Assembly (NCBI GenBank): GCA_034769895.1
Contig: CM068373.1
Coordinates: 202,906,134-202,970,133 of the forward strand
DNA length: 64,000 nt
Source: Magicicada septendecula
Lineage: Eukaryota; Arthropoda; Insecta; Hemiptera; Cicadidae
Direction: 5' to 3'
This document shows positions 49,090 through 59,800 of the stretch, piece by piece. Below the pieces are notes generated by a model. The model was not told the DNA's origin. It did not search any database and saw only the letters and a program-made list of their open reading frames with translations. A program made the position numbers and the translations under genes. The stretch's first letter is position 1. The number at the start of each line of letters is the position of its first letter.

Positions 49090-50301
49090 TAAATAACAAA
49101 TGTGGAGGCCAAATTATGCACATAAGGTGATAAAAATACTTTACTATATTAAATGTACAATTTATTGGTTTTACAGAAAATACCAGTACTTACACATGAA
49201 TGGAGAAAATACCAGTACTTACTCAGACTACATTATCAAATATATGAATATATATCATTCTTTATAACATATTTTAAAACTTTTGATATTAATATTTTCA
49301 ATTATACGTTTTAAGCACCTAATTTTTTTACCTTTTATTGAGTAAAAATTAAACGAATTCATGTAGTATTCATGTTCATCTCTTAAACATTCAAATACCT
49401 ATAGCTGGTCTTGGCAAGTAGGTAGCACGCATAAGAGAGTAACTCTTCACAGTTATGGAACAGTGGTGATATTTCAGTTTGACACATTCAGCACTCTGCT
49501 GTCTGTAACTAAATTGTAAAATAATTGTGCTCTAAGTATAGACAGCATAGTGATTTCTGAAACCACTTATTTCAGACTTATGGTGTGCTATACACGACAG
49601 CAAATTTAGAAACACATTAAAGATTGAAGGTTTTCATCCTAGAAGTTACACAAATATGTTTTGATGTCTGCTGTTGAATGACATGGTTTCTAAGTCCAGC
49701 ATTTTTATCGTCATATAACTAAGCAGTGTTACATGTGGTAACTGTTATCAAAGGTGTTTGTATTACATTTTTTTTGTTTACTTTTATATTTGTCTATAAC
49801 TGCAACTGAAATTTAAAATTTTTATTATTTTCCATTTTGAATTAGAGTTATAGCAGATAAATTCAGTATTCCTGCAAACAATTTTACAAAACAGTATTTT
49901 TTCTAACTCGCATGTTATAAAATGATTAAAAACTGTCAGGTATCCTGACATTAAATCCTGGATATCAAGTGTCATGATATTACATCCTGGATATCAACTA
50001 TCCTGAAAAAGCAAAATATTTTCTAAGACAATTGCACCCATTGACAGCCAATTAGACTCTCCAAAAGGTGGGAAAATAATTATTTTCTTAATTTAAATTT
50101 ATATTTGTAACATTTTTTAAATATCGGTATGGAGAACCATACATTACTTCCATGTTCTAAGATTTATATTTAAAATCATAATGGAAATAAAATATTTCCA
50201 TAGAAACTACTTCTTTCTACTTATTGATTCAGCCTTAAGCACAGTACTGTGCATGTGGTCACTAACGTTATACCACCTCACATTATCGCACTCGATTTTC
50301 A
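49090..50301. other. AT-rich DNA without recognised features
   Basis: No ORF or repeat of note apart from a short local duplication of a CCTGGATATCAA-type motif near 49960-50000. Confidence 0.5.
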
Positions 50302-50336
50302 CTGATGATGACAGTCGATGGCACTGCCGAAACGTC
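50302..50336 (+). ncRNA. Hammerhead-ribozyme-like relic
   Basis: CTGATGA (50302-50308) and GAAAC (50329-50333) followed by GTC have the order of a hammerhead core. The 20 bases between can pair as helix II (CAGT/ACTG plus an outer G-C, with one mismatch). Helix III would be almost absent and helix I weak, so activity is doubtful. Its layout parallels the better motif at 52859-52903 and points to another Penelope-like element remnant. Confidence 0.35.
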
Positions 50337-50524
50337 TGGTTTTGCAGAAAACATTGTAGGCCTACTGTGCCCAAACAGCCCGGGAAGAAATTTTCACACT
50401 AAACTACTTCATTGTTGCCGATAACGTACTACACATATAAAAACATGAAACGTTGCAGGTAAACTACCCATTTCCCTTAACTGATCTTCACCAAAAACAA
50501 TAATTCGCGACTACTCTGCAAATC

Positions 50525-50735
50525 AGGCTGCATGCAAAAAATTATTTGATTCTGTTTGAATTTGCAGCTTTTATTGTTTGCCATAGAAAAAAATCTTCAC
50601 ACACACACACTTTTCGAAAAATGACTTTTTTCATCTTTTGAAGATAGTACAATCAAAATCTGCAAAAATCTCAAGCATGAATTTTTTTGCCATCACCAAA
50701 CTTCCATTTCCTTAAGGAACATGGAAGTAAAAATC
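50525..50735 (-). repeat. Interspersed repeat, copy 1 (inverse of the copy at 63735-64000)
   Basis: The reverse complement matches the right end of the window: GCATGCAAAAAATTATTTGA, GTTTGCCATAGAAAAAA, a (CA)n core, TTTTCGAAAAATGAC, TTTTTTTGCCATCACCA and the palindrome TTCCTTAAGGAA (50708-50719). No coding capacity. It could be a SINE- or MITE-like family; ends are not defined with two copies. Confidence 0.7.
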
Positions 50736-50736
50736 A

Positions 50737-51166
50737 TTAATATTTAGTTTGAAATTAGTCGTAATAATTGTCTTAATTTCTTGCATTATTTTTTTAATAG
50801 TTTTAGCAAAACTAAATAAAAGATCAATCTGTTTCACTAACTAAAGGATCTTATCAAGGGATAACAGAATGAATGAATACTCAAACATTATGTGTTATTT
50901 AAAAACCATGTATATTCTTTATTTATACTGTACATTCACTTACAAAACAACTTTGTTTATATCTTCTACATAACAAGCAGTTTATTTTCAACATTTCAGC
51001 ACCAACCCGTTAACTTATAAATTTCTTAATATACTAATAAATAGATCACAATACGCTTTTCTTAACAATTAAGTACAAATTAAGAGGCACGCAAAATTCT
51101 GGGTTACCAGTATATGTTGGACTAACAAGTTAAATTCGGTATTTGTGTATGTAAATCCCCCTTTTA
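50737..51166. other. AT-rich DNA without recognised features
   Basis: I see no coding, RNA or repeat signal. Confidence 0.5.
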
Positions 51167-52668
51167 ATGGCTAAGTTAAGTGATGGGCTAGAAATTTTAT
51201 ATATATATTTTAAAATATATATATATTATAAAATATATATATTATTATATTATTTTATAATCGGCTACATTAATAAACAATTAATTAATTTACATCTTCT
51301 TTTAGCCAACACACTTGATTATCATACATGGAATAATAAATATATTAATATGCTTAAAATACTAAATAAACACTAAACAATTAAATTTAACACAATCAAT
51401 AAAAAACTTAAAAATCTACTAATAAATAGTACACCTAAAGAAGATAACCAAAATTTACACACATTAAATAATAACCACACTTTTTACCCAAAATTCGTAA
51501 ATTTATCTAATATTAAATTCACGGAAAACGAAATAGCTACCCTAGAATCATCAAACAAAAGAAATCTTAAAAATGTAAACAAATATGTAATAGATAATAT
51601 CATAGTCGAAACTGAAAACGCAATTAATAATGTAGAACAAGAAAAACAAGATAAAATAAGAACAGAAGCCTCAATAGAAATAATAAAATTTGTTATTTTA
51701 GATACGTTGATGACACTCTGTACATTTCCCAAAACAATGGTATAAATATAAATAAAATATTCAACTCCATAAATAATTTACATTCTAAAATAAAATTCAC
51801 GTTAGAAGAAGAATGTAATAATAAATTCAATTATTTAGACTTAACAATAAAGAAAAATGAAACAAATTTTGAATACACAATATACAGGAAACCTTCTCAA
51901 ACTGACTTAGTAATACCAAATACTTCTAATCATCCTCCCCAACACAAAATGGCAGTATTTAATTCCATTATTTACCGAATGCTTAGGATCCCATTAAATA
52001 ACACAGAAAGAAACAAAGAAAAAAAAATTATCCAACAAATAGCAGTTAAAAATGGATACAAAATAAAAGCTATTAATAAATTAGAAAATAAAATTAAACA
52101 TAAAATCACTAATAAAATTCCTAAAAACACTACATTTAAAAATTTATCTATTAATAATAATATAAAATATACAACCTTCACTTATTACGGAAATATAACT
52201 CAAAAACTAAATAAACTATTTAAAGATACTAATTTAAAAATATCTTATAATACAGGTAATATAATTTGTAATAAAATAAAACCTAAAACTAAATCCAATA
52301 CTCACAATAAAAATGGAATATATAAAATAGAATGTCCAGATTGTAATAAATTTTACGTGGGCCAGACGAAGAAAATAACTACGAGATAGATTCGTTCAAC
52401 ACCGCAGTGCATATTTAAAACCAAATATTTATAAATCTAATTTAGCCACACATTGTCTAAATAATAACCACCAGTTTCCAAACATTGAAAATATAAAATT
52501 AATTAAAAACATACAAAAAGATCATAAAATGAATATTTGGGAAACTCTTAACATTTACAAACACAATAACAATAATTTATTAATTAAAGAACAAACCAAA
52601 ATAAAAACAAAACAAGACGATCTATTTGAAATTATAAATTTACTAAAAAATAAAAATAAAAATGAATA
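51167..52668 (+). pseudogene. Penelope-like element ORF (reverse transcriptase remnant + GIY-YIG endonuclease)
   Basis: The frame from about 51290 to 51700 reads as the N-terminal region of Penelope-like proteins (KIL..KH, then after a stop at 51374-51376 TIKFNTINKKLKNL, FYPKFVNLSNIKFT). At about 51695 the frame changes and RYVDDTLYI, the catalytic YVDD of the reverse transcriptase, follows at once, so most of the fingers and palm has been deleted. The next frame (51700-52389) holds the thumb (HKMAVFNSIIYRML) and the start of the GIY-YIG nuclease (NGIYKIECPDCNKFYVGQT). A further frameshift at about 52385 moves the rest (RFVQHRSAYLK, NLATHCLNNNHQF) to another frame ending near 52668. Such elements retrotranspose using this nuclease. 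This copy is dead: one stop, two frameshifts and one large deletion. Confidence 0.85.
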
Positions 52669-52858
52669 AAATATAAACAAAATTTCAAATATAACCGAGA
52701 AAACAGCTGCTGAAGAAAATAAACATTAAAACAATCATTGACTAATCGACCTAAATTGATTATCAGTTATTTTATTTTACATTAAAATCAATACAAATTT
52801 GATTATTCATTAATTTTATATTAATAGAATTATTTCGATTGTTATTAATTCACTTAGA

Positions 52859-52903
52859 AACCTCTGATGATACTGATATTTTTCAGTGAAACGTGCGTCA
52901 GGT
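52859..52903 (+). ncRNA. Hammerhead ribozyme motif 3' of the Penelope-like ORF
   Basis: All core parts are present in order: CTGATGA at 52864-52870; helix II ACTGA/TCAGT (52872-52876 with 52883-52887, loop TATTTT) after one unpaired T; GAAA at 52888-52891; a 3-bp helix III ACG/CGT with a two-base loop (52891-52893 with 52896-52898); and the cleavage base C at 52899. Helix I pairs ACCT (52860-52863) with AGGT (52900-52903). Minimal hammerheads with very short helix III are known in the terminal repeats of Penelope-like elements, which matches the position, about 190 bases after the ORF end. The unpaired T after the core is the one deviation. Confidence 0.72.
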
Positions 52904-53161
52904 GTTAAAAAGAATATACAATATTATCTACTTGCAGAAGAACAAATTGAAAACATCACAAATTATATATATTTTAATATGTTAATTTTTACAGAAGTCA
53001 TATTTTACATTTTATATATTTACTCTAAACCTCAGACATTAGACACATATGGAAATATTCTGGCATAAGTTTGTGTAGCACGAAGAATGTTTATTAAAGA
53101 TTAATGACATATGTGTCAAAGTCGAAAAAATAAAAAGTTACATAACTTATAAACAAATAAA

Positions 53162-53229
<68 letters not shown>

Positions 53230-53510
53230 TGAGAAATAGGAAGAGGTAAATACAGCATGTTTTACATAATAAATTACTTTTTATAATGACCTATATAATA
53301 TTTTCTGGTTCCATATACTTAACCAGTACACAAGATGTTAGTAGAATAAATCTTACTAAAATCTATTGTTTCTTAATGCACAAGTTTGATAATAATACTG
53401 TGATTACAAAGTGTATAAAGCTCAGTTCAGTTGTCTGCACTGATGGAGTTTACCAAATTATAAATATAAGTATGAACTTTCAAAAATTGTTTATTGTTTT
53501 ATATTGATAT
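52904..53510. other. AT-rich DNA with a long (GT)n tract at 53164-53229
   Basis: A GT microsatellite of about 66 bases. Short ORFs on either side are not recognisable. Part of the left side may be the tail of the Penelope-like element. Confidence 0.5.
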
Positions 53511-53888
53511 TGTTACAACACAAATAAGCCACCCCAGTACCAGGGATGAAAAAGATAATTTTTAATGTAAATATACTTCATACTAAATAAAATGTTTAAA
53601 TATAAATAAAATATAAAAAACTATGACACATATTTTTGTCAAATTGATTAATGACCAAACCATAATTAAAATCACAGTACAGAGCATTACCATTGTTTTA
53701 TTTCATAGGAAGTTGTATAATATATGTGTGTGTTAGCAATTTCACTGAGCAGACAACTAGCGCCCTTGCCAAGTGGGCAATACAATAAGCTGTACAGAGC
53801 CGGGAATCATTTGAACGCTCCAGCTGTCAACGCTGATAACACCAATCTAACTAGTTAATTCACAAATTTAATTGTTTTAAAATAAACA
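53511..53888 (+). repeat. LTR of a second Ty3/gypsy-type element (378 bp)
   Basis: Begins TGTTACAACACAAATAAGCC and ends AAAATAAACA. Three bases later comes TGGCGCCACCCGGGACTCG (53892-53910), a standard-looking primer-binding site. An AATAAA hexamer lies at the 3' end. The sequence after it (53911-54050) has no gag ORF and no second LTR is seen, so this is a 5' LTR plus a fragment of leader. Confidence 0.65.
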
Positions 53889-53910
53889 ATTTGGCGCCAC
53901 CCGGGACTCG

Positions 53911-54436
53911 CAACCCCTATGAATAAACAGGTAGGTTGTACTGATAGTTGAGACCACGCTACGGACTTCGGTAGCAACAACCATTAATGTAACGACAGGT
54001 GTGAGACGAACACACCACACTAACACTTTCTACACATAAAAAACACGTGTACACATTTTGCAGATACGACCAGAATTTAACGTTACAGATTGACGAATCC
54101 AACGTGAGATAAGAAACGAGTGGTTATAATATTTATTAAGGATCTTTGTATGACAAGCACTGACAAAGAATGCTAAAGCTAAAGAGTGTTTTACAACTTG
54201 CTTGTACTTCACAAGCACATCTGACAGTCTAGTTTATCATATTTACTAAACCTAAATTTAAATTAATTTCTTAAAACTGGTACACATACATAACAGGAAC
54301 AATGAGTACATTTTGCCTTTAGCCCAATGAAATATACTGATTAATCTTTCAGTATTTGCAGTACTCATATACACAAACATAATTGTTAATGAGATCTTGA
54401 TGAAAAATATGTTGCCAAGAAAATGTTTCCTAGTTG
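53911..54436. other. Leader fragment of the 53.5 kb LTR element and intergenic DNA
   Basis: The first 150 bases are GC-richer, consistent with a retroelement leader; where it ends is not clear. The remainder is AT-rich with no coding signal. Confidence 0.4.
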
Positions 54437-54586
54437 TCAGTTGATTCCATATACTTCGCCTCCCTTTCGGTAATCCGCATTTGCATAAGTTTTGTTGTTT
54501 TTAGTTGCAAGAGCAAAAATTATTGAGCCTCTATCTGTGTACCTTGATGTTTTATGTCCTAGTTTTTCAAAATTCTTTATTATTTC
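54437..54586 (-). CDS. Terminal exon of a gamma-glutamyltransferase-like gene (glutathione hydrolase)
   Basis: On the minus strand a good splice acceptor (TTTTATTTTACAG) is followed by 49 sense codons and a TGA at 54439-54437. The product starts EIIKNFEKLGHKTSRY and ends TYANADYRKGGEVYGIN. The ending matches the conserved C-terminus of gamma-glutamyltransferases (SDxRKGGEPxGY in mammals, NADYRKGG.VYG-type in insects). The enzyme removes the gamma-glutamyl group from glutathione at the cell surface. It is too short for the usual track of ORFs because it is one exon. Earlier exons should lie at higher coordinates on this strand, but I found none before the window end; the intron may contain the Tigger and MULE genes, or the exon may be orphaned. 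The active-site Thr lies in an exon not seen. Confidence 0.7.
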   Translation of the reverse strand, partial: EIIKNFEKLGHKTSRYTDRGSIIFALATKNNKTYANADYRKGGEVYGIN

Positions 54587-56468
54587 CTGTAAAATAAAAT
54601 TAGGCATATTAATTAGTAAATCACAATTAGTAAATTAACAACAAAAATCACAATTTACAATTAGATAATTATATTCCATATAATGTAGCAGCGTGAAGAA
54701 AGTATCAAATCAGTTTCATCCACTTCAGGGAGAGACATATTAATAAGGAATAAAAGGAATGTATAAATATATGTGTTGCATATTGTAATATTTATTTTTA
54801 TTTGTTGATGTAGAAATGTTCTAAGTCCCACTAGTTTGGGGGTCAATTAATATGTAAAGTAATACCAGAAAAATTAGTTTTGTTTTGTTACTAAATTAAT
54901 TAGTAAAATAATATCCTTTTATTTCCTTTCTTAAAATTTTAATTATAATAGTAAGTTTATTGTAATAGAATCAAACTCCTCACTAATTAATTCAAATTTT
55001 CGCCACACCAGTTTGAGCGGCAGGCTCCCCAACGTACACCTTCTGTGATACTTCGGTACTCTGTTATATGAATGAGGAATGACCACTTATATTATTATCT
55101 TTGCAGCTAAAATAAAGGAAAACTTGCAATGATATTATTATTAAATAATATATTTTATTTTTCTTGGTTTATATTCAAAATCTTATAAAGTTATATTATT
55201 GAATACAATTCGTTAATTATTTCCGGCTGCTCAGTTGGTAATGTCAGCTGTTTGTTGTCAGGGATCGCTAATTATATACCTCAGTAATAAATATAATTAT
55301 TTATTGTGCATTCGTTTGACCACGGAATAAACACAAAGAAAAAAACCGGAAAAGTACCAAAATACCTTTGTGGAATATAATCACAGAGTGCTTTATAAAA
55401 TTAGTGCACAGTGTATAGGTTATAAAAATACAATGCTTAGGTTAAGACTAAAACAGAATGTTAATAGTTTATATCTTTTTACTGTCCACTCTTAAATCGT
55501 GGTTTAGATATAATAAAGAATAGAGTTTCTTTTATAATATAGATAGTTCTATAATGTGCTATAATTTTATTTTATGTGCTATAAGGAATGTTGCAACCCC
55601 ATCTATTTTGGTACTTTTCTGTGTTTTACAACATTTACCTTATTAATTCACAATATACTATAATCATTCAGTATCCTATAATATTATTCAGTAATCATGT
55701 AACATTAAAATATTAACATAATCAACTCAATATTGAACATCCTTGAATTTCATTAACTCTGATATCCTATATCTAATGTAATCATAACATAGTCATTCAA
55801 GGTAAGTGAACCCATAACATTGGTTTTATTTAACATAGTAATCTTAACAGTGATCAATAATATATTATAGTTTATCTAAGGTCCATTTTATACTATTTGG
55901 TACTTTTCTCTACAATTGTATATTCTTTGGGCTATAATGGGAGGTACAAAAATACAGTGTTACAATATATACATACTGTATACATTTTTTCCTCTATTGC
56001 AGACATCAAACTTATCTGTGACTTTTGTATTACATAGTAACAGCTGATCTGATTTTTAAAATTCTTTCACCACCGTGTTTATTGAAGTTTGAGGATGGTT
56101 TTAGCATAAATTTTAACCGATAGTTTTAACAATTTTCAAAAACAGAGTCTTCAGATGGTTCCACGTCATGAAGTTTCTTTTTTAATTTTCATGTAGTAAT
56201 ATTTTCGGCATGCGATAAACTTTCGTTTTATGAGAGATAGCTGTATGGTGTCAGCGAGTGAAAATTATAGAAAATTCCAAATATTATTTTGGTTTTGTTT
56301 CAATAAAATCGGCTTTTTCGTTTTCGTGATATTGGCGTTTTTGTAAGAAATTTAGTTGGCGGTTTTATAAGAAATTAATTGGTTGGCACATGCAGCGATT
56401 TTTCTTGTAACGATTTTTCTTAATAATAAATATTACCTTAATGTAAGCATATTTTAACATTTATTATA
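54587..56468. other. Non-coding, AT-rich (possible intron)
   Basis: If the exon at 54437-54586 belongs to a gene that continues upstream, this is its intron. No further exon, repeat or RNA gene is recognised. Confidence 0.4.
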
Positions 56469-58795
56469 CAGTAGAACCCCTCAAATCCGAACCCCAGAAA
56501 TCCGAAATCCCGGGAAATCCGAACATGATTTTGAAGAAAAACAACATTTGAAAAAACACAAAGACATAAGAAACACATTTATTATTACATAAAACTATCA
56601 TATATAACCTAATTTTACGTAAAGAATCACTGAACAATTAATAAAGTATGTACAAGTATTGCTACTTACGTAAAACAGGATTGAAATGTAAAAAATATTG
56701 GAATTAACACTGCATAAAAACAACAACGTCATACAGCATTTCATTAACATCAGAGCTGAATGGCCAAGGAAAAACACAAAAGAAACACACACAAACACTA
56801 CACTATATTTTTTCACTTAAAATCAGTGATCTTCATCTGGCGAAGTGACATAAACCTTCCCGAGGATGCGATGTTGCGCCAGCGTCGCATAAACATGACA
56901 TCATTGGGTGTAGCAGCTGCGTGTTGTTCTACGTAGTGCAACGCGATGTCGAGAGCGACGGCAGCGTCAGAATGAGTCATGTTTGTTGAGGCATCTTCTC
57001 CCTCGCTATCGCTACCTGATACATTGTCGTGTTGATCCTGGACCACAGACACTCATGCTCGGTGCATTCTTCATTGTCGTCTAGTGCTGCCCACTCCTCC
57101 AGACAACCTTTTTCAGCATCCTCACATCCTGGTACTTTTTGAAAGAGATGAAGGAGCTCAGTTTCATCATCTCGTGTTGTAAGTGGTGTTTCCACAAATT
57201 CGAGGCTGGGCCAAAGCTTCGTCCAAGATCTCTGCAGTAAATTTTTACTGGTATTGTTCCAGGATTCTGCAACCCAGTAAATCACATCTTTTATTGTTAT
57301 CTTCTTTAGCTTCTCAAGAATAGAAAGAGAACAATCTTCTTCAATAGGAGTTTGCAGAAGCATTTTTCTGTAGCTTAGTTTTATGTTCTGTAGCACACCT
57401 TGATCCATAGGCTGCAGCAGCGATGTCACGTTAGGTGGTAGAAAAATTGCTTTTATGTCTCTGCACACCAACTGCATGTCTGAATGATGTGACGGAGCGT
57501 TCTCTATCAAAAGTAGAGCTCGAGGTGGCAGTCCATTTTCTTCATTAAATCTTGTTACGGAAGGAACAAATTTCTTTTCAAACCACTCCTTAAAAAGATT
57601 ACCAGTCATCCACGCCTTAGTCTGATTTCTGTAATAAACAGGGAGAGAAATCATGTTCATATTTTTAAGGACTCGTGGCTTGGCAGACTTTTCAGTCACC
57701 ATTAATGGTAGCTTGTTTGTTCCCGCGGCGTTACTGCAGGCCAAAACTGTGAGACGCTGTTTGTTCATTTTAAAGCCTTGCGCAAAAGATTCCTCTTTAG
57801 AAGCAAGACTTTTAGTGGGAAGTGCTTTAAAATTCAATCCAGTCTCGTCCGCATTATACACTTGTTGGGGCGAGTAATTTTCCGACGAAATCAAATCGGC
57901 GAATTCATATAAATATTCTTTTGCAGCAGTATTATCAGCTGATAACTTCTCTCCGCTTATCGTCAGTTGTCTGACTCCGTGCCTTCTCTTCCATCGATCC
58001 AACCACCCATTGCTAGCAGTAAATGCCAAATCTCCGTTCATTAGTTTGTTCAGCCACAATGCCTTTTCTTGAATTAATGGACCACTAATAGGAACTCCTT
58101 TCTGCCTCTCTTGTGTAAACCACAAAAACACTGCTTCGTCAATTTCTTCATTTACAGAAACTTATGCGTGATGGCGTTGTATCAAAGTTTTTTCACTTGT
58201 TGCACTGCAAAACTGTTCAATTTTCGCACGATTCTTTTTCCAGTCACTGATTGTTGCCTTACCAACACCAAATTCAACAGCCAACTTCGTCAAACTTTCC
58301 CCTTTGTCTAGTCGCATTAACACTTCGAGTTTTTCTTTTAAAGTACAAGAACTATGTTTTCGTTTGCTTGCCATAATTTAAGAAAACTAAAAAACCCGAT
58401 CTACACTGCTCACTTCAACTGCAAAAACAATAAACCTTAAACGAAAACTCGAACAAACTATGTACACTGGATGGAAACAGTAACAGCAGATAAACGCACA
58501 GGACAACAAACAACAGAGGACTAACTGGAATACAAAGATTTCTAGACCTATTGAAGTAGGACTGGGCTATTTTTAGCCACTTCCGCCCGACAGCAACAGT
58601 GATTCACTGATTCACTGGCAGTCAAGGTCAGCAACCTCCGGCGGCTTCGTCTCACCCCTACGCAACATTACCGGGCGGCGCGTACACCGTAACTAGTGTT
58701 GAGTACTATGTATGCAGATTTTTCGGCTAATCCGAACTTTTCCGAATCTGAACAGTCTACAGCCCCAATTAGTTCGGATTTGAGGGGTTCCACTG
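56469..58795 (-). mobile_element. Tigger-type (pogo, Tc1/mariner superfamily) DNA transposon, full length
   Basis: 2327 bp bounded by inverted repeats starting CAGTAGAACCCCTCAAATCC on the left and, inverted, CAGTGGAACCCCTCAAATCC on the right, flanked by the TA target duplication at 56467-56468 and 58796-58797. Size and ends are those of Tigger elements. A single transposase gene fills most of it. The right end sits five bases from the stop codon of the MULE-type gene, so it inserted at that gene's 3' edge. Confidence 0.92.
56813..58374 (-). pseudogene. Tigger/pogo transposase, inactivated
   Basis: Translation starts at ATG 58374. The N-terminus has a Psq/CENP-B type helix-turn-helix (TLKEKLEVLMRLDKGESLTKLAVEFGVG region), then after an in-frame TAA at codon 71 (58164-58162) the same frame continues with a CENP-B second helix-turn-helix (NGWLDRWKRRHGVRQL) and the DDE_1 core: NADETGL, LLLIENAPSHH, LLQPMDQGV. 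The first and third acids are Asp; the second, normally Asp, is Glu here. The spacing between second and third acids is the DD32D of Tigger. A frameshift near 57052 moves the acidic C-terminus to another frame ending at 56813. Three lesions make it inactive. The closest relatives are vertebrate Tigger/JERKY and insect pogo-like proteins. Confidence 0.9.
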
Positions 58796-58802
58796 TATTA
58801 TT

Positions 58803-58988
58803 CTATTTAATAATAAAAATTTCAATTTTCATGTAGTACCTTAATGTAATTTGTTTATTAACAAGCAAATCCAAAGCAATTGCCTGGATTTGCTCCTTGG
58901 AGTTAGTGTCCTGTCTTTGTCGTTTGTTTTTTGGTGTGAACCGTCTCTGTTTGATAATGTTTCTGTTGTGTGCAGTATTTTCGGTGAC
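58803..58988 (-). CDS. Last coding exon of the MULE/SWIM gene
   Basis: A polypyrimidine run and TTGCATTGCAG acceptor (58990-58989) open a 61-codon exon in phase 0 with the donor at 59801. It is basic at first (NRNIIKQRRFTPKNKRQRQ), which suits the C-terminal tail of this protein family, and stops at TAG 58805-58803. Joining it is inferred from matching phase, splice sites and composition, not from transcript data. Confidence 0.55.
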   Translation of the reverse strand, partial: VTENTAHNRNIIKQRRFTPKNKRQRQDTNSKEQIQAIALDLLVNKQITLRYYMKIEIFIIK

Positions 58989-59800
58989 CTGCAATGCAAA
59001 AAAAAAAAAAGATCAAACACTACAAGAAAAAAATCTAACTACATCTAGTTCTCATTGCGTAGTTTAAAGTAAACATGTCCCGCTTGTAGTACACTTAAAA
59101 CTAATTGTATTGAATTTGTCGACTGGTAAGTGTGGATTTACTTTAGGTAACAAGAGTTCACTTCATTTAATGATACCCACTTAATTGTTATTTTTTTGTA
59201 ATTAATAAAATTAGTAAAAAAAGTTTTCAAAACTTGTTTAGCTAAAAACTGATACAGTAAAAATACAATCAAAAACATATTTATCTTTATGCCCAGATTT
59301 AGTTTTGTGGCTGGTGTTAAGAGAAATTTATTTATTTATTTTAATCTACTGCTATAAGAACAATTTGGAAAAAATACATACGATAAGATTTTAGAATTAT
59401 TTCAGTGAACTTAATAATTATAAATCTAATGTAAACACACAAACAATCAGTACTTTTAGAATTATTTCAGTGAACTTAATAATTATAAATCTAATGTAAA
59501 CACACAAACAATCAGTACTGACTAGCAATTAAAGGATGGGTAGGTGGATGGATAGATAAATAATTCAGTAAGTAGGCTACATGAGTACATGATTAGATAA
59601 ACCGGTATGTGAGTGTCTATCTGAATAGAAGAGTAGGTGGATAGATATCCTAAGTAAAGCTATAGACTAAAATTTGGATAGATGGGTGGGTGGATAGTTT
59701 GTGTAGGTGGGTGAGAAGACAGATAAGTTGATGAGTAGGTAGTTTGGATTAGACTGTACTACAAAATAAAGTGGATAATCTGACTGAAAATTATACATAC
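58989..59800 (-). other. Intron of the MULE/SWIM gene, with a 65-bp tandem duplication
   Basis: GT...AG limits as given for the flanking exons. It contains an exact tandem duplication of 65 bp (59389-59453 and 59454-59518) and, at about 59530-59750, degenerate GGTA/GATA-type short repeats. Confidence 0.55.

Noticed and set aside
58162..58311. + strand ORFs opposite the Tigger and MULE genes (57653-57877, 58111-58311, 61654-61929, 59928-60122)
   Set aside because: Shadows of the minus-strand coding sequence.
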